From the NCBI RefSeq assembly GCF_029962485.1, contig NZ_CP073639.1, forward strand, positions 434,001 to 498,000: 64,000 bases of DNA, read 5' to 3'. The position numbers and the translations under genes were made by a program. The DNA comes from Burkholderia cepacia. Lineage in GTDB: Bacteria; Pseudomonadota; Gammaproteobacteria; Burkholderiales; Burkholderiaceae. Below are positions 26,872 through 34,739 of the stretch, one piece after another. The notes beneath the pieces are model-generated. The model made no database searches, had not been told where the DNA came from, and saw only the letters and a program-made list of their open reading frames with translations. How positions within the stretch are numbered: the stretch's first letter is position 1; the number at the start of each line of letters is the position of its first letter.

Positions 26872-27031
26872 TAAATTCAGACAAAAGATGACCGGGCAAC
26901 GCATCGACGTTACCTGTCGCATCTTTGAATCGACCGGGGTTTTTCCGGGCTTTTGCGTGCCCGATTGTCGATGGCATCTTCGACTTCGGCCACGGTTCGG
27001 CCGATTGCATCCGGCATGTGATTTACTTTAT

Positions 27032-27045
27032 GCAAACGTGTGCAT
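27032..27045. promoter_or_regulatory. LacI-type operator B (TGCAAACGTGTGCA), regulator promoter
   Basis: Matches the same palindrome with one altered base, 125-138 bases upstream of the LacI gene start, in AT-rich sequence (GATTTACTTTA before, TATCCTACTCAATGG after) likely to be the regulator's own promoter. It implies autoregulation. Confidence 0.7.
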
Positions 27046-27169
27046 ATCCTACTCAATGGAACTGTGCTGTCAATGAGGTTTAGTGCTGAAAACATTAGGG
27101 TTTCACCTGCAACATTGATCGCAACCCATTGCATGGATACAATCGGATGCCTATTCTCCAGCGGGTTCC

Positions 27170-28234
27170 ATGAGCCAATCCCCCGAAGCGCGCGGCACCG
27201 GCCGCGTCACGATTCGCGAAGTCGCCGCGGCGGCATCCGTCAATGCGTCGACGGTGTCGCGCGTGCTCAATCCGGCCACGCGCCACCTGATCGGCGACGA
27301 AGTCGTGCGTCGTGTGCTCGCCGCGGCCAAGTCGCTCGGCTATCGGCAGAACCGGCTTGCCTCCGCGCTGCGCGGCGGGCAATCGAAGGTGATCGGCGTT
27401 TGCCTGCCCGACATCTCGAACCCGGTGTTCCCGCCGATGGTCTGCGGCATCGAGGAGGAACTCGCGGCCGAAGGCTATGGCGTGCTGATCGCGAACATCG
27501 TCGGCAAGCCGAAGAACCAGGAACGGATGCTCGAGCAGATGCTCGAGCGCCAGGTGGACGGCCTGATCCTCGCGACAGCCGCGCGGCACGATCCGCTCGT
27601 GCGGCGCTGCATCCTCGACGGCGTGCCGGTGGTGCTCGTCAATCGCGGCGAGGACGGCGGCCACGTGCCGGAAGTCGTCAACGACGATTTCCTGTCGATG
27701 CGGCTCGCGGTCGAGCATCTGGTCGGGCTCGGGCACAAGCACATCGCGCACCTGTCCGGGCCGGAGCGGCTCGCGACCGGTCTGTCGCGGCTGCAGGGCT
27801 TCCAGATCGCCACCCAGCAGCACGATCTCGCGGCCAACGTCGTCGTGGAAGCAGCCGAGTTCACGCGCGAAGCCGGGCGCCTCGCCTGCGCGCAGTTGCT
27901 CGACACGCATCGCAGCGTGACCGCCATCATCGCGGCAAACGATCTGATCGCGCTCGGCTGCTACGACGTGTTTGCCGAGCGGCGGATCGTGTGCCCGAAG
28001 GACATCTCGCTGATCGGGCACAACGACATGCCGCTGCTCGACATGCTGAATCCGTCGCTGACCACGCTGCGCATCCAGCATCGCGAGATGGGCCGGCAGG
28101 CCGCGCGCCTGCTGCTCGGCATGATCACGACACCGGGCAAGGCGCCGATGCGCATCACGCTGCCGCCGGAACTGATTGTGCGTGGGTCGACCTGTGCACC
28201 GCGGGCGGCAGGCAGCCGGGCGCGCGCGACCTGA
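27170..28234 (+). CDS. LacI-family transcriptional regulator
   Basis: A 354-residue protein. The LacI helix-turn-helix is VTIREVAAAASVNASTVSRVLNP (about residues 13-35), followed by the hinge helix RQNRLASALRGGQS. A ribose-binding-protein-like effector domain (VIGVCLPDISNPVFPPMVCGIEEEL to the C-terminus) follows, with AANDLIALGCYDVFAERR near the core. It is divergent from the ABC importer. Palindromes of the type bound by LacI proteins occur at its own promoter, at the importer, and twice at the dioxygenase operon, so it probably represses all three. The effector may be the imported solute (inference). Confidence 0.92.
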   Translation: MSQSPEARGTGRVTIREVAAAASVNASTVSRVLNPATRHLIGDEVVRRVLAAAKSLGYRQNRLASALRGGQSKVIGVCLPDISNPVFPPMVCGIEEELAAEGYGVLIANIVGKPKNQERMLEQMLERQVDGLILATAARHDPLVRRCILDGVPVVLVNRGEDGGHVPEVVNDDFLSMRLAVEHLVGLGHKHIAHLSGPERLATGLSRLQGFQIATQQHDLAANVVVEAAEFTREAGRLACAQLLDTHRSVTAIIAANDLIALGCYDVFAERRIVCPKDISLIGHNDMPLLDMLNPSLTTLRIQHREMGRQAARLLLGMITTPGKAPMRITLPPELIVRGSTCAPRAAGSRARAT

Positions 28235-28450
28235 CGCGTCGCGCCGATCGGCCTACCACCGAAACGGTCGCCGCCGTCACGGCGTGCGAGTGCGAATCAG
28301 GTGAGACAAATATAAGGTTGCGGGCGGCCGGAAACCTGACCGGAATGGCCTGCGGTTTGCCGGATCGTCCGATCTTCGCGGCAGCCCGGCCGATTGCGTT
28401 CACGGCGAGCTGCCGCGGGCGGTGTTGTGCCGCCCGGCCCGCGTTCGCAG

Positions 28451-28801
28451 CTAGTCGCGCGCAGGACGCGCGAACGGCATCGCGAGCAGGATCCTGGCGC
28501 GGCGGTCCGACCGGTTATGCAGCGCACGCCGCTCGCCCGGCGCGAGACGGCACGAATCGAACGCCTGCAATTCGACTTCGACGCCGTCCGCGTCGACGCA
28601 CACCCGGCCTTCCAGCACGACGTAATGCTTCTCGACATCCGACCCGTCCATCGTCGTGTGCCCGCCCGGTTCGATCGTCGACACGCCGAGCCACAGCGAT
28701 TCCGCCGGGCCCGCCTCGCGTCCTTGCAGGCGAACGCATTGCATCCCGAAGTGATTCGGCGGGAAGTAGTCGGGCGCGTCGCGAAAGCGCGTGACGTTCA
28801 T
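28451..28801 (-). CDS. Cupin-domain protein
   Basis: A 116-residue single-domain cupin. Motif 1 is represented by STIEPGGHTTMDGSDVEKHYVVLEGRVCV (His and Glu metal-ligand candidates) and motif 2 by LAPGERRALHNRSD with a His. Its ATG overlaps the stop of the reductase gene by four bases. Last gene of the dioxygenase operon. Small cupins in catabolic operons can be isomerases, decarboxylases or dioxygenases; nothing here decides. The 216-base gap to the LacI gene holds a GC-rich inverted repeat near 28417-28435 that could be a weak terminator. Confidence 0.82.
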   Translation of the reverse strand: MNVTRFRDAPDYFPPNHFGMQCVRLQGREAGPAESLWLGVSTIEPGGHTTMDGSDVEKHYVVLEGRVCVDADGVEVELQAFDSCRLAPGERRALHNRSDRRARILLAMPFARPARD

Positions 28802-29775
28802 GGCTTGAGCAGCACCCGGTTCGCGGTGCCGCCGAATACCGCCCGATACGCGTGTGCCGCATCCGCAAGATCGAACACGGAACCGGCATCGATCGGGAAC
28901 GGCCGCAACGAACCCTGCTCGAACGACGGCAGCAACGCGTCGAGGATGTCGGCGCAGTGTCGCGTATCGAGCGCGAGCGTATCGATGCCGACGTAGGTGT
29001 GCTGTCCGCGATAGAACGCGAAGATGTCGAACGGCACCGCACGCTCGATCGTCGAGATCAGGATTTGCGTGCCACGCACGGCCATCGCGCGATTCGCACG
29101 CTCGAAGTACGGACTCCCGACCGTGTTGTAGACGATGTTCGCGCCGCGGCCGGCCGTCATCTCGAGCACGAGCTCGTCGAACGGTTCCGCGGACGCATTG
29201 ATCATCGTGACATCACCGTTTGCGTGCCCGATGTACGACGGATCGTCGCGCACGACACCGATCACCTCCGCCCCCGCCATGGTCGCCAGCTGGACGGCCG
29301 CCTGCCCGACCTTGCCGTTGGCGCCCAGAACGAGCACGACGTCGCCGCGTCGCACGCCGCCGGCACGGTGCAAGCCCTCGAAAGCGGTGACGAACGGTAC
29401 GCCGATCGAGCCTGCCTCGTCCATCGTCAGGTTTGCCGGTTTCTCGCGCACGCTGTGCGTCGGCACGACGAGATGGCTGGCGTGGGTGCCGTCGCGACGG
29501 ATGCCGAGCTCGCCGCTGCTGCCCCAGACTTCCTTGCCGATCAGGCCCGGCGGGCCGTCGATCACGCGCCCCGCGTAGTCTCGCCCCGGCGTGCGCGGCC
29601 ACACCGCGTGCGGCATGAAACCGAGCACGGCCTTCACGTCGCTCGGGTTGACGCCCGCGCTCTCGATTTCGACCAGGCAGTCGGTCGTATCGATCGTCGG
29701 GACAGGTTGCGTGTCGATGCTCAGTGCGAGCGCGCTGATATCAGCGCTTTTCTGCTGGACGCGAATGCATTTCAT
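28798..29775 (-). CDS. Zinc-free MDR-family NAD(P)H oxidoreductase (quinone/enoyl reductase type)
   Basis: About 325 residues, starting MKCIRVQQK with AGGAAA upstream. It has the GroES-like N-terminal domain (VEIESAGVNPSDVKAVLG, PRTPGRDYAGRVID) and a Rossmann domain with VLVLGANGKVGQAAVQLATMAGAEVIGV. The cysteine cluster and catalytic Cys/His of zinc alcohol dehydrogenases are absent, so it is a quinone-oxidoreductase or 2-enoyl-reductase type enzyme. In this operon it could reduce the double bond of a ring-cleavage product such as maleylacetate (inference). Confidence 0.88.
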   Translation of the reverse strand: MKCIRVQQKSADISALALSIDTQPVPTIDTTDCLVEIESAGVNPSDVKAVLGFMPHAVWPRTPGRDYAGRVIDGPPGLIGKEVWGSSGELGIRRDGTHASHLVVPTHSVREKPANLTMDEAGSIGVPFVTAFEGLHRAGGVRRGDVVLVLGANGKVGQAAVQLATMAGAEVIGVVRDDPSYIGHANGDVTMINASAEPFDELVLEMTAGRGANIVYNTVGSPYFERANRAMAVRGTQILISTIERAVPFDIFAFYRGQHTYVGIDTLALDTRHCADILDALLPSFEQGSLRPFPIDAGSVFDLADAAHAYRAVFGGTANRVLLKP

Positions 29776-29880
29776 GCTCGATGGTTTCCTGGAAAATGTC
29801 GATTCGGACGCATGGCGCGGTGACCGTCGGCCCGTCGCGCATCCATGCGCCGCTCTTGAATACCGTGTGTCGCGTTGCAC

Positions 29881-30762
29881 TCAGCGCGCGAGACCAAGGC
29901 ATTCGCGCGCGTCGCGGCTCGTCGCGATCTCGCCGCCGAGCAGCGTGACGATCTCGCGTGCCCGCGCGACGAGCGCCGCGTTGCTTTCGGCGAGCACGCC
30001 TTTCTCGATATAGATGTTGTCCTCGAGACCGACACGCACGTGTCCGCCCGCGAGCCACGCCTGCGCGACGATCGGAAACTCGAAACGCCCGATCCCGAAC
30101 GCGGACCATATCGCGCCCGGCGGCAACAGCCCGCGCGCATAGAGCAGGGTTTCCGGCGACGCCGTGAATCCATACTTGACGCCGCTGACGAAGGTCCAGA
30201 GCCCGGGGCCGTCGAGCACGCCGCTCGCAATGAGGTCCCGCGCCAGGTGGATATCGCCGGAGTCGAAAATCTCGAGCTCAGGCTTCACGCCGGCCCGGCG
30301 GATTACTTCGGCCATCCGCGTAACGTTCTTCGGCGTGTTGATCACCACATCGCCCCCCGAATTCATCGTGTTCAGGTCGAGGCTGCAGATGTCGGGCCTG
30401 AGCGCGAGTATGTGTTCCACGCGCTTTTCGGGCGGCAGGAGCGTAGTGCCCGGCGCGGCCACCTTGGGATCGTCGTCGCTCGGAATGAAACGCCCGCCCG
30501 GGCCGGTCGTCAGGTTGATGATCAGTTCGCGATCGACCGCGCGAATCCGGGCCATGACGTCGCGATAGAGATCGACGTCCATCGAGGGTCTGCCCGTGGC
30601 CGGATCGCGGACATGGATATGCACGACGGCGGCGCCGGCCTGCGCGGCTTCGAGCGAAGCATTCGCGATCTGCTCGGGCGTGACCGGCAGGCCCGGATGC
30701 TGGTCGGGTCGCGTGATGTTGCCCGTAACGGCGCAGGTAATGATGGTCTTGCGAGCATGCAT
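29881..30762 (-). CDS. Beta-keto acid cleavage enzyme (BKACE, DUF849)
   Basis: About 293 residues from the ATG at 30762 with GGAG eight bases upstream; a TTG further up is rejected. BKACE landmarks are ITCAVTGNITRPDQHPGLPVTPEQIA, the zinc-binding HIHVRD (His48 and His50, with Arg52 and Asp53), LTTGPGGRF and HVRVGLEDNIY with the third ligand Glu. The family condenses a beta-keto acid with acetyl-CoA to give acetoacetate and a new CoA ester. Its presence with a ring-cleavage dioxygenase suggests 3-oxoadipate or a similar keto acid as substrate (inference). Confidence 0.92.
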   Translation of the reverse strand: MHARKTIITCAVTGNITRPDQHPGLPVTPEQIANASLEAAQAGAAVVHIHVRDPATGRPSMDVDLYRDVMARIRAVDRELIINLTTGPGGRFIPSDDDPKVAAPGTTLLPPEKRVEHILALRPDICSLDLNTMNSGGDVVINTPKNVTRMAEVIRRAGVKPELEIFDSGDIHLARDLIASGVLDGPGLWTFVSGVKYGFTASPETLLYARGLLPPGAIWSAFGIGRFEFPIVAQAWLAGGHVRVGLEDNIYIEKGVLAESNAALVARAREIVTLLGGEIATSRDARECLGLAR

Positions 30763-30780
30763 CGAAAGGTCTCCAGGCAA

Positions 30781-31530
30781 TCAGTTCAGCCGGCGGCCAC
30801 CGTCGACGACGATCGTTGCGCCGGTCGTGAACGTCAACGTCGTCGCGCAGGCGACGATGGCGGTCGCGACATCGTCCGGTGCGCCGATCCGGCGAAGCGG
30901 TGTCGTCGCGGCGGCCTTTTCGTTGAAATCGTCGCCGCGCCCGGGAACGAACTGCGTATCCACGACGCCGGGCGATACATTCACCACCCGAATGCGCGGC
31001 GCAAGCGCGCGGCCGAGCGACAGCGCCATCACGTCGATGCCCGCCTTGGCCGCGCAATAGGCGACGTTGCTGCCGTTGCCGGTCGTGCCCGCGATCGACG
31101 ATACGTTGACGACGAGCCCGTCGCCGGATTCGTCGAGCAGCGCGCGAAAGGCGCGGATCGCCGCGAACTGGCCGCGCCAGTTGACTTGCATGATCTCGTC
31201 GATCAGATCGTCCGTCAGTGCGTCGAGATCCGCGTGACGAACCGGCTTCGTGAAGCCGGCGGCGTTCACCAGGATGTCCGCACGCCCGTAACGCGCGCGC
31301 ACCTCGTCGGCCAGTGCGGCGAGCGTCGCGCTCTCGGTGATCGTCGCGACCGCGGCGGAATGCCCGTCGCCGGGCAGCGTGTCGGCGAGGCGCTGCGCCG
31401 CATCGAGGTCGCTTCGCCCGACCACGACCACGCGCGCGCCCGCTTCGGCGAAACGCGCCGCGGTCGTGACACCTATCCCGCCCGTACCGCCGAGAACGAC
31501 AGCGACTTTATCCTTCAGATTGCGTGACAC
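30781..31530 (-). CDS. Short-chain dehydrogenase/reductase
   Basis: About 249 residues. The GTG start at 31530 has AGGAGA upstream and follows the dioxygenase stop by 13 bases. Classical SDR motifs are present: VLGGTGGIGVTTAARF (cofactor loop), a basic residue after GRSD suggesting NADP(H) is possible, NVSSIAG with the catalytic Ser, YCAAKAG (Tyr and Lys) and a C-terminal GATIVVDGG. In this operon it may oxidise an alicyclic alcohol toward the aromatic substrate or reduce a keto product (inference). Confidence 0.92.
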   Translation of the reverse strand: MSRNLKDKVAVVLGGTGGIGVTTAARFAEAGARVVVVGRSDLDAAQRLADTLPGDGHSAAVATITESATLAALADEVRARYGRADILVNAAGFTKPVRHADLDALTDDLIDEIMQVNWRGQFAAIRAFRALLDESGDGLVVNVSSIAGTTGNGSNVAYCAAKAGIDVMALSLGRALAPRIRVVNVSPGVVDTQFVPGRGDDFNEKAAATTPLRRIGAPDDVATAIVACATTLTFTTGATIVVDGGRRLN

Positions 31531-31543
31531 GACTCTCTCCTGT

Positions 31544-32458
31544 TCAGTCGATCGGCGGCGTCGGGTACGTCGGCGTACCGTCGGCCATGACGAATTCGAA
31601 ATCGAGCGTGTAGTACACCTCGTTCGTTTCAGCGTGTGGCCCCGTCCGCGGGTCATGACGCTCGAAATTGCCGACGAGGCGACGATTCACGCCAAATACG
31701 ACGTCCGAGTCGAGATGCTCGGAATCGTCGGCAAACACCTGCGATACCAACGTCGCATAGCCTTCGGCGACGATCACGAAATGGATGTGCGCGGGCCGGT
31801 ACGGATGACGGTTCTGCGCATCGAGCAGCGCGCCGACCGGGCCGTCGACGGGCACCGGGTATCCGGCCGGGCGCACGGTGCGGAAGTTGAACCACCCTTG
31901 CGCGTCGGTATGAAAGCGACCGCGCAGGTTGCGCTCGGGCTGGCTCGGATCCTGGTTCTCGTAAAGACCGACCGGCGATGCCTGCCAGACGTCGACTGTC
32001 GCGTTCGCGACCGGCCGGCCCGACACGTCGAGCACACGGCCGCGCATGAACAGCGGCGAGCCAGGCGACCCCGCGCTTGCGATCGACTGGCCTTGCTCGT
32101 AGACCGGCGAACCGCCACGGTAGAACGGCCCGAGCAATGCGCCCGGCGTACGCTCCGTCGAGTCGGAATTGTTCAGCAATGCGACGAGCGTTGAAAAACC
32201 GAGCACGTCGGCCAGGAGCACCACCTCGTTGTGTCGTTCGTTGCACGCATGCCCGGCGGCACGGATGAAGGAGAGACCGCGCTCGAACTCCTCGTCGGTC
32301 AGCTTCACCTGCTTCAGGAACGCGTGCCCATGATCGACCAGCGCATCGACGATCTCCTTCAACCGGGCGTCCCGGGTTCCCGCCATCGCCGCCTTGACGA
32401 TCGCGGTAACAGACGCGGGATCGTCGGTAATCGCACTTGCAACTGTCTCTTCCGTCAT
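31544..32458 (-). CDS. Intradiol ring-cleavage dioxygenase (hydroxyquinol 1,2-dioxygenase type)
   Basis: About 304 residues. The ATG at 32458 has GGAG six bases upstream; an upstream in-frame ATG at 32470 lies in the operator. The N-terminal dimerisation domain (LKQVKLTDEEFERGLSFIRAAGHACNERHNEVVLL) is followed by the catalytic domain with GPFYRGGSP. The Fe(III) ligand set is complete: Tyr166 (GLYENQDP), Tyr200 (RPAGY) and His224/His226 (RPAHIHF), at the same numbers as in catechol 1,2-dioxygenases. The GPFYRGG form favours hydroxyquinol cleavage to maleylacetate; catechol is the alternative. First gene of a five-gene operon. Confidence 0.9.
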   Translation of the reverse strand: MTEETVASAITDDPASVTAIVKAAMAGTRDARLKEIVDALVDHGHAFLKQVKLTDEEFERGLSFIRAAGHACNERHNEVVLLADVLGFSTLVALLNNSDSTERTPGALLGPFYRGGSPVYEQGQSIASAGSPGSPLFMRGRVLDVSGRPVANATVDVWQASPVGLYENQDPSQPERNLRGRFHTDAQGWFNFRTVRPAGYPVPVDGPVGALLDAQNRHPYRPAHIHFVIVAEGYATLVSQVFADDSEHLDSDVVFGVNRRLVGNFERHDPRTGPHAETNEVYYTLDFEFVMADGTPTYPTPPID

Positions 32459-32469
32459 GACTTTCTCCA

Positions 32470-32483
32470 TGCAATCGTTTGCA
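32470..32483. promoter_or_regulatory. LacI-type operator C (TGCAATCGTTTGCA), dioxygenase operon
   Basis: Lies 12-25 bases upstream of the dioxygenase ATG, between promoter and ribosome-binding site. An overlapping second dyad, TTGCAT-AACTTG-ATGCAA (32479-32496), extends it. The palindrome matches the sites at the importer and LacI promoters, linking the operon to the LacI regulator 4.3 kb away. Confidence 0.75.
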
Positions 32484-32580
32484 TAACTTGATGCAATAGT
32501 ACTCGCCGATCTGCACCAGCGGATAGAGTGTTAACCCTGAATCAAGCGAATTATGAGGAGGAGATGGGTATCATCATGAA

Positions 32581-32594
32581 CGCAATCGTTTGCA
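32581..32594. promoter_or_regulatory. LacI-type operator D (CGCAATCGTTTGCA), upstream auxiliary site
   Basis: Identical to operator C in 13 of 14 bases and 111 bases from it. Two sites about ten helical turns apart fit repression by DNA looping, a known habit of tetrameric LacI proteins. No gene to its right reads from it; the next gene ends at 32719 on the same strand. Confidence 0.6.
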
Positions 32595-32718
32595 TGAATA
32601 TGGCTCGGAGCGCCTGGTGCTGTCGACGATTGCATGAGGCCAGCGTGCCCGGGCGTGCGGCGGGGCACCGTGATTCGCCCCGCGCCGGCGCAGCGGCGCG
32701 GGTCCCGGCGCCGGATCG

Positions 32719-33039
32719 TTATTGCCCGGGAGCGGGCGAGTCGCCGGTGCTTTTCTGGACTGCCGCCTTGTGCTCCGCCCTTTGGAGGCTCTGAGGATAA
32801 TGATCGTCCTTGCTCACACGATAGCCATTCTTCTCGAGCGCGCTCAGCTCCTGGTTCCGCTTCTGCCGAGCGGCTTTGCGTTGCGCCTTGCGTTGCGCTT
32901 TCAACTCCTGCTTCGACGTCGGGGTGTCGGGGGCGGCCGATGTTCCGCCCGCATCCTGTGCGTTCGCGACCGGTGCACCCAGCAGCACGACTCCCGTCAG
33001 GACTGCGAGCGCGAGCGGCGCCAGCCTGGACTTTTTCAT
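32719..33039 (-). CDS. DUF4148-type small exported protein
   Basis: About 106 residues, starting MKKSRLAPLALAVLTG with AGGAGAATCAC upstream. Signal peptide ends in PVANA-QD. The mature part has a Lys/Arg/Gln-rich helix (KQELKAQRKAQRKAARQKRNQEL) followed by LSALEKNGYRVSKDDHYPQSLQRAEHK. The latter part matches the second small protein at 34497 and the DUF4148 family common in Burkholderia. Function unknown; periplasmic. Confidence 0.78.
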   Translation of the reverse strand: MKKSRLAPLALAVLTGVVLLGAPVANAQDAGGTSAAPDTPTSKQELKAQRKAQRKAARQKRNQELSALEKNGYRVSKDDHYPQSLQRAEHKAAVQKSTGDSPAPGQ

Positions 33040-33337
33040 GTGATTCTCCTTTTTTCGTCGATGATCGAATGACAAGGTTCTACGTGCCGGCGCCGGTTCG
33101 ACTGATATCGATCGTGCTTCGTCCGAGTCACGCCTCAACACGTTACACGACGGCAACGGGATTTTTATTAAGACACCTGAATTGTCCTGATCGGTGAAGC
33201 AAACGAGAGCAGACATCCGATCGGCCGAGGGGCGCGGCATGTCCTGCTGCGGCGATCGGACTGAATTTCGCGTGAAACACCATGAGCCACGAAAGCCTGT
33301 CGGGCATTCGCCCGTCTTTGCACCGAGGAAAACAACA

Positions 33338-34246
33338 ATGAAGCTGTCATTCGAAGCCTTCGAGGCACTGGATGCGATCGACCGGACCAGCACGTTCTCC
33401 GAGGCGGCCGCGATGTTGCATCGCGTTCCGTCGACGCTCAGCTATCTCGTGCAAAAAATCGAAAGCGACCTGGGGGTCACCCTGTTCGATCGTAGTGGCC
33501 GCCGCGCAAAGCTGACTCGCGCGGGGCGAGTCGTCATCGAGGAAGGCCGCCGGTTGCTCGTTGCGGCCGAGCAACTCGAGCGGAAAGCGCAACGGATCCA
33601 GGATGGCTGGGAGACCGAACTGCGCATATGCGTCGACGAGATTGTTCCGCTGGCACGCTTCTGGCCCTATGTGCGCGAATTCGACGCGCTCGATCTGGAC
33701 ACGCGCTTGCACCTGTCGACCGATGTGCTTGGCGGCACCTGGGATGCACTCGTGTCGCGACGCGCGGATTTCGTGGTCGGCGCAACGGGGGAGCCGCCCG
33801 CGCTGACGGACATCGTCGCGCGCCCGATCGGCACGCTGCGTTATGTTTTCGCGGTCGCGCCGCATCACCCTCTTGCGACGATGCCGGAACCGCTCACGCT
33901 GGAAGCCGTGACTCGATACCGTTGCGCGGTGGTCAGCGGCCCTTCGCGCGAATCGCTCCTGCGTTCGTCGGCGTTCCAGCCGTCTCAACCGTATCTCGCG
34001 GTACCGACCCTCGAGGCCAAGCTGGCGGTGCAATGCGAAGGGCTTGCTGTCGGCACGCTTCCTGCAAGCATTGCCGCCCGCGCAATCGAAGAAGGCCGAC
34101 TCGTCACACGCCGCGTAACCGGAATGCGCGAAACGGCCGAGTGCTACCTCGCATGGCGCGACGACGAAGCCGGCCGCGCGCTGCAATGGTGGCGAGACAA
34201 GTTCGACCACCCGGATCTGCTCGAGCGATTCATCGCGCGGCGGTGA
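33338..34246 (+). CDS. LysR-family transcriptional regulator
   Basis: About 302 residues from the ATG at 33338 (GAGG upstream); a GTG at 33194 would add an uncharacteristic tail. Helix-turn-helix: FEAFEALDAIDRTSTFSEAAAMLHRVPSTLSYLVQKIESDLG, wing LFDRSGRRAKLTRAG. The effector domain runs to the C-terminus and ends in a Trp-rich segment (ALQWWRDKFDHPDLLERF). It is divergent from one DUF4148 gene (298-base gap) and upstream of another, so either may be a target. Confidence 0.9.
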   Translation: MKLSFEAFEALDAIDRTSTFSEAAAMLHRVPSTLSYLVQKIESDLGVTLFDRSGRRAKLTRAGRVVIEEGRRLLVAAEQLERKAQRIQDGWETELRICVDEIVPLARFWPYVREFDALDLDTRLHLSTDVLGGTWDALVSRRADFVVGATGEPPALTDIVARPIGTLRYVFAVAPHHPLATMPEPLTLEAVTRYRCAVVSGPSRESLLRSSAFQPSQPYLAVPTLEAKLAVQCEGLAVGTLPASIAARAIEEGRLVTRRVTGMRETAECYLAWRDDEAGRALQWWRDKFDHPDLLERFIARR

Positions 34247-34321
34247 ACGCGAGCAGCCAGGTTCGCGCGGTTTTCGGAATGTGTTTCCCGTCGAGTCATT
34301 TTTATTCCTGGATGAATCGAA

Positions 34322-34355
34322 CATTTCGAATCACCCATTCGATTTTTTCGAAATG
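34322..34355. promoter_or_regulatory. Inverted repeat CATTTCGAA / TTCGAAATG
   Basis: Perfect 9-base arms (34322-34330 and 34347-34355) in markedly AT-rich DNA 75 bases past the LysR stop. A T-run lies inside the loop rather than after the stem, so it is less like a terminator than a binding site upstream of the small exported protein gene. Confidence 0.4.
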
Positions 34356-34442
34356 ACGTTTATAAATACGAAATAACGACTTTAAGCAATAATGTTTTAC
34401 CAGCACGGGAGCGCGGCCTCGGCTACACTGTTCTTACCGGCA

Positions 34443-34463
34443 GCTGACAAGCAGGTTGTCAGC
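34443..34463. promoter_or_regulatory. Inverted repeat GCTGACAA-N5-TTGTCAGC before the DUF4148 gene
   Basis: Perfect 8-base arms, 34-54 bases before the ATG at 34497. It could be an operator or a 5' leader hairpin. TACACT at 34426-34431 is a candidate -10 just upstream, which would place the hairpin in the transcribed leader. Confidence 0.4.
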
Positions 34464-34496
34464 GCCGCGCTTAATCCGTATCCGAGGTAAATCATT

Positions 34497-34739
34497 ATGG
34501 AATCCTTTCTTAAAGCTGTTGCGATCGGCGCGATGCTCGCCGTCCCGGTCGTATCGTTCGCGCAATCCGAACAGTCGACGATGACCCGTGCAGAAGTCCG
34601 GAACGAACTCGTTCAACTCGAAAAGGCCGGCTACAAGCCATCCATGGCCAGAAATACGCATTACCCGGAAAACCTGCAGGCTGCCCAGGCACGCGTGGCA
34701 GCCATGAACGGCCAGAACACGGGCGCCGGCCGGCAATGA
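34497..34739 (+). CDS. DUF4148-type small exported protein
   Basis: An 80-residue protein, GAGGT upstream. Signal peptide of about 22 residues ends VVSFAQS. The mature part reads TRAEVRNELVQLEKAGYKPS followed by HYPENLQAAQARVAA, the DUF4148 signature. It matches the protein at 32719 in LEK-G-Y and HYP-x-x-LQ. Burkholderia genomes carry many copies; their function is unknown. A GC hairpin at 34757-34773 may terminate the transcript. Confidence 0.8.
   Translation: MESFLKAVAIGAMLAVPVVSFAQSEQSTMTRAEVRNELVQLEKAGYKPSMARNTHYPENLQAAQARVAAMNGQNTGAGRQ

Noticed and set aside
28417-28435. GGGCGG/CCGCCC hairpin as a CRISPR-like or repeat element
   Set aside because: Occurs once only, with no repeats or spacers around; at most a weak terminator.
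32528-32794. Small plus-strand ORF near the LacI operator D
   Set aside because: It begins within operator-containing DNA and its translation is Arg/Ala-rich with no family match; it overlaps the DUF4148 gene antisense.
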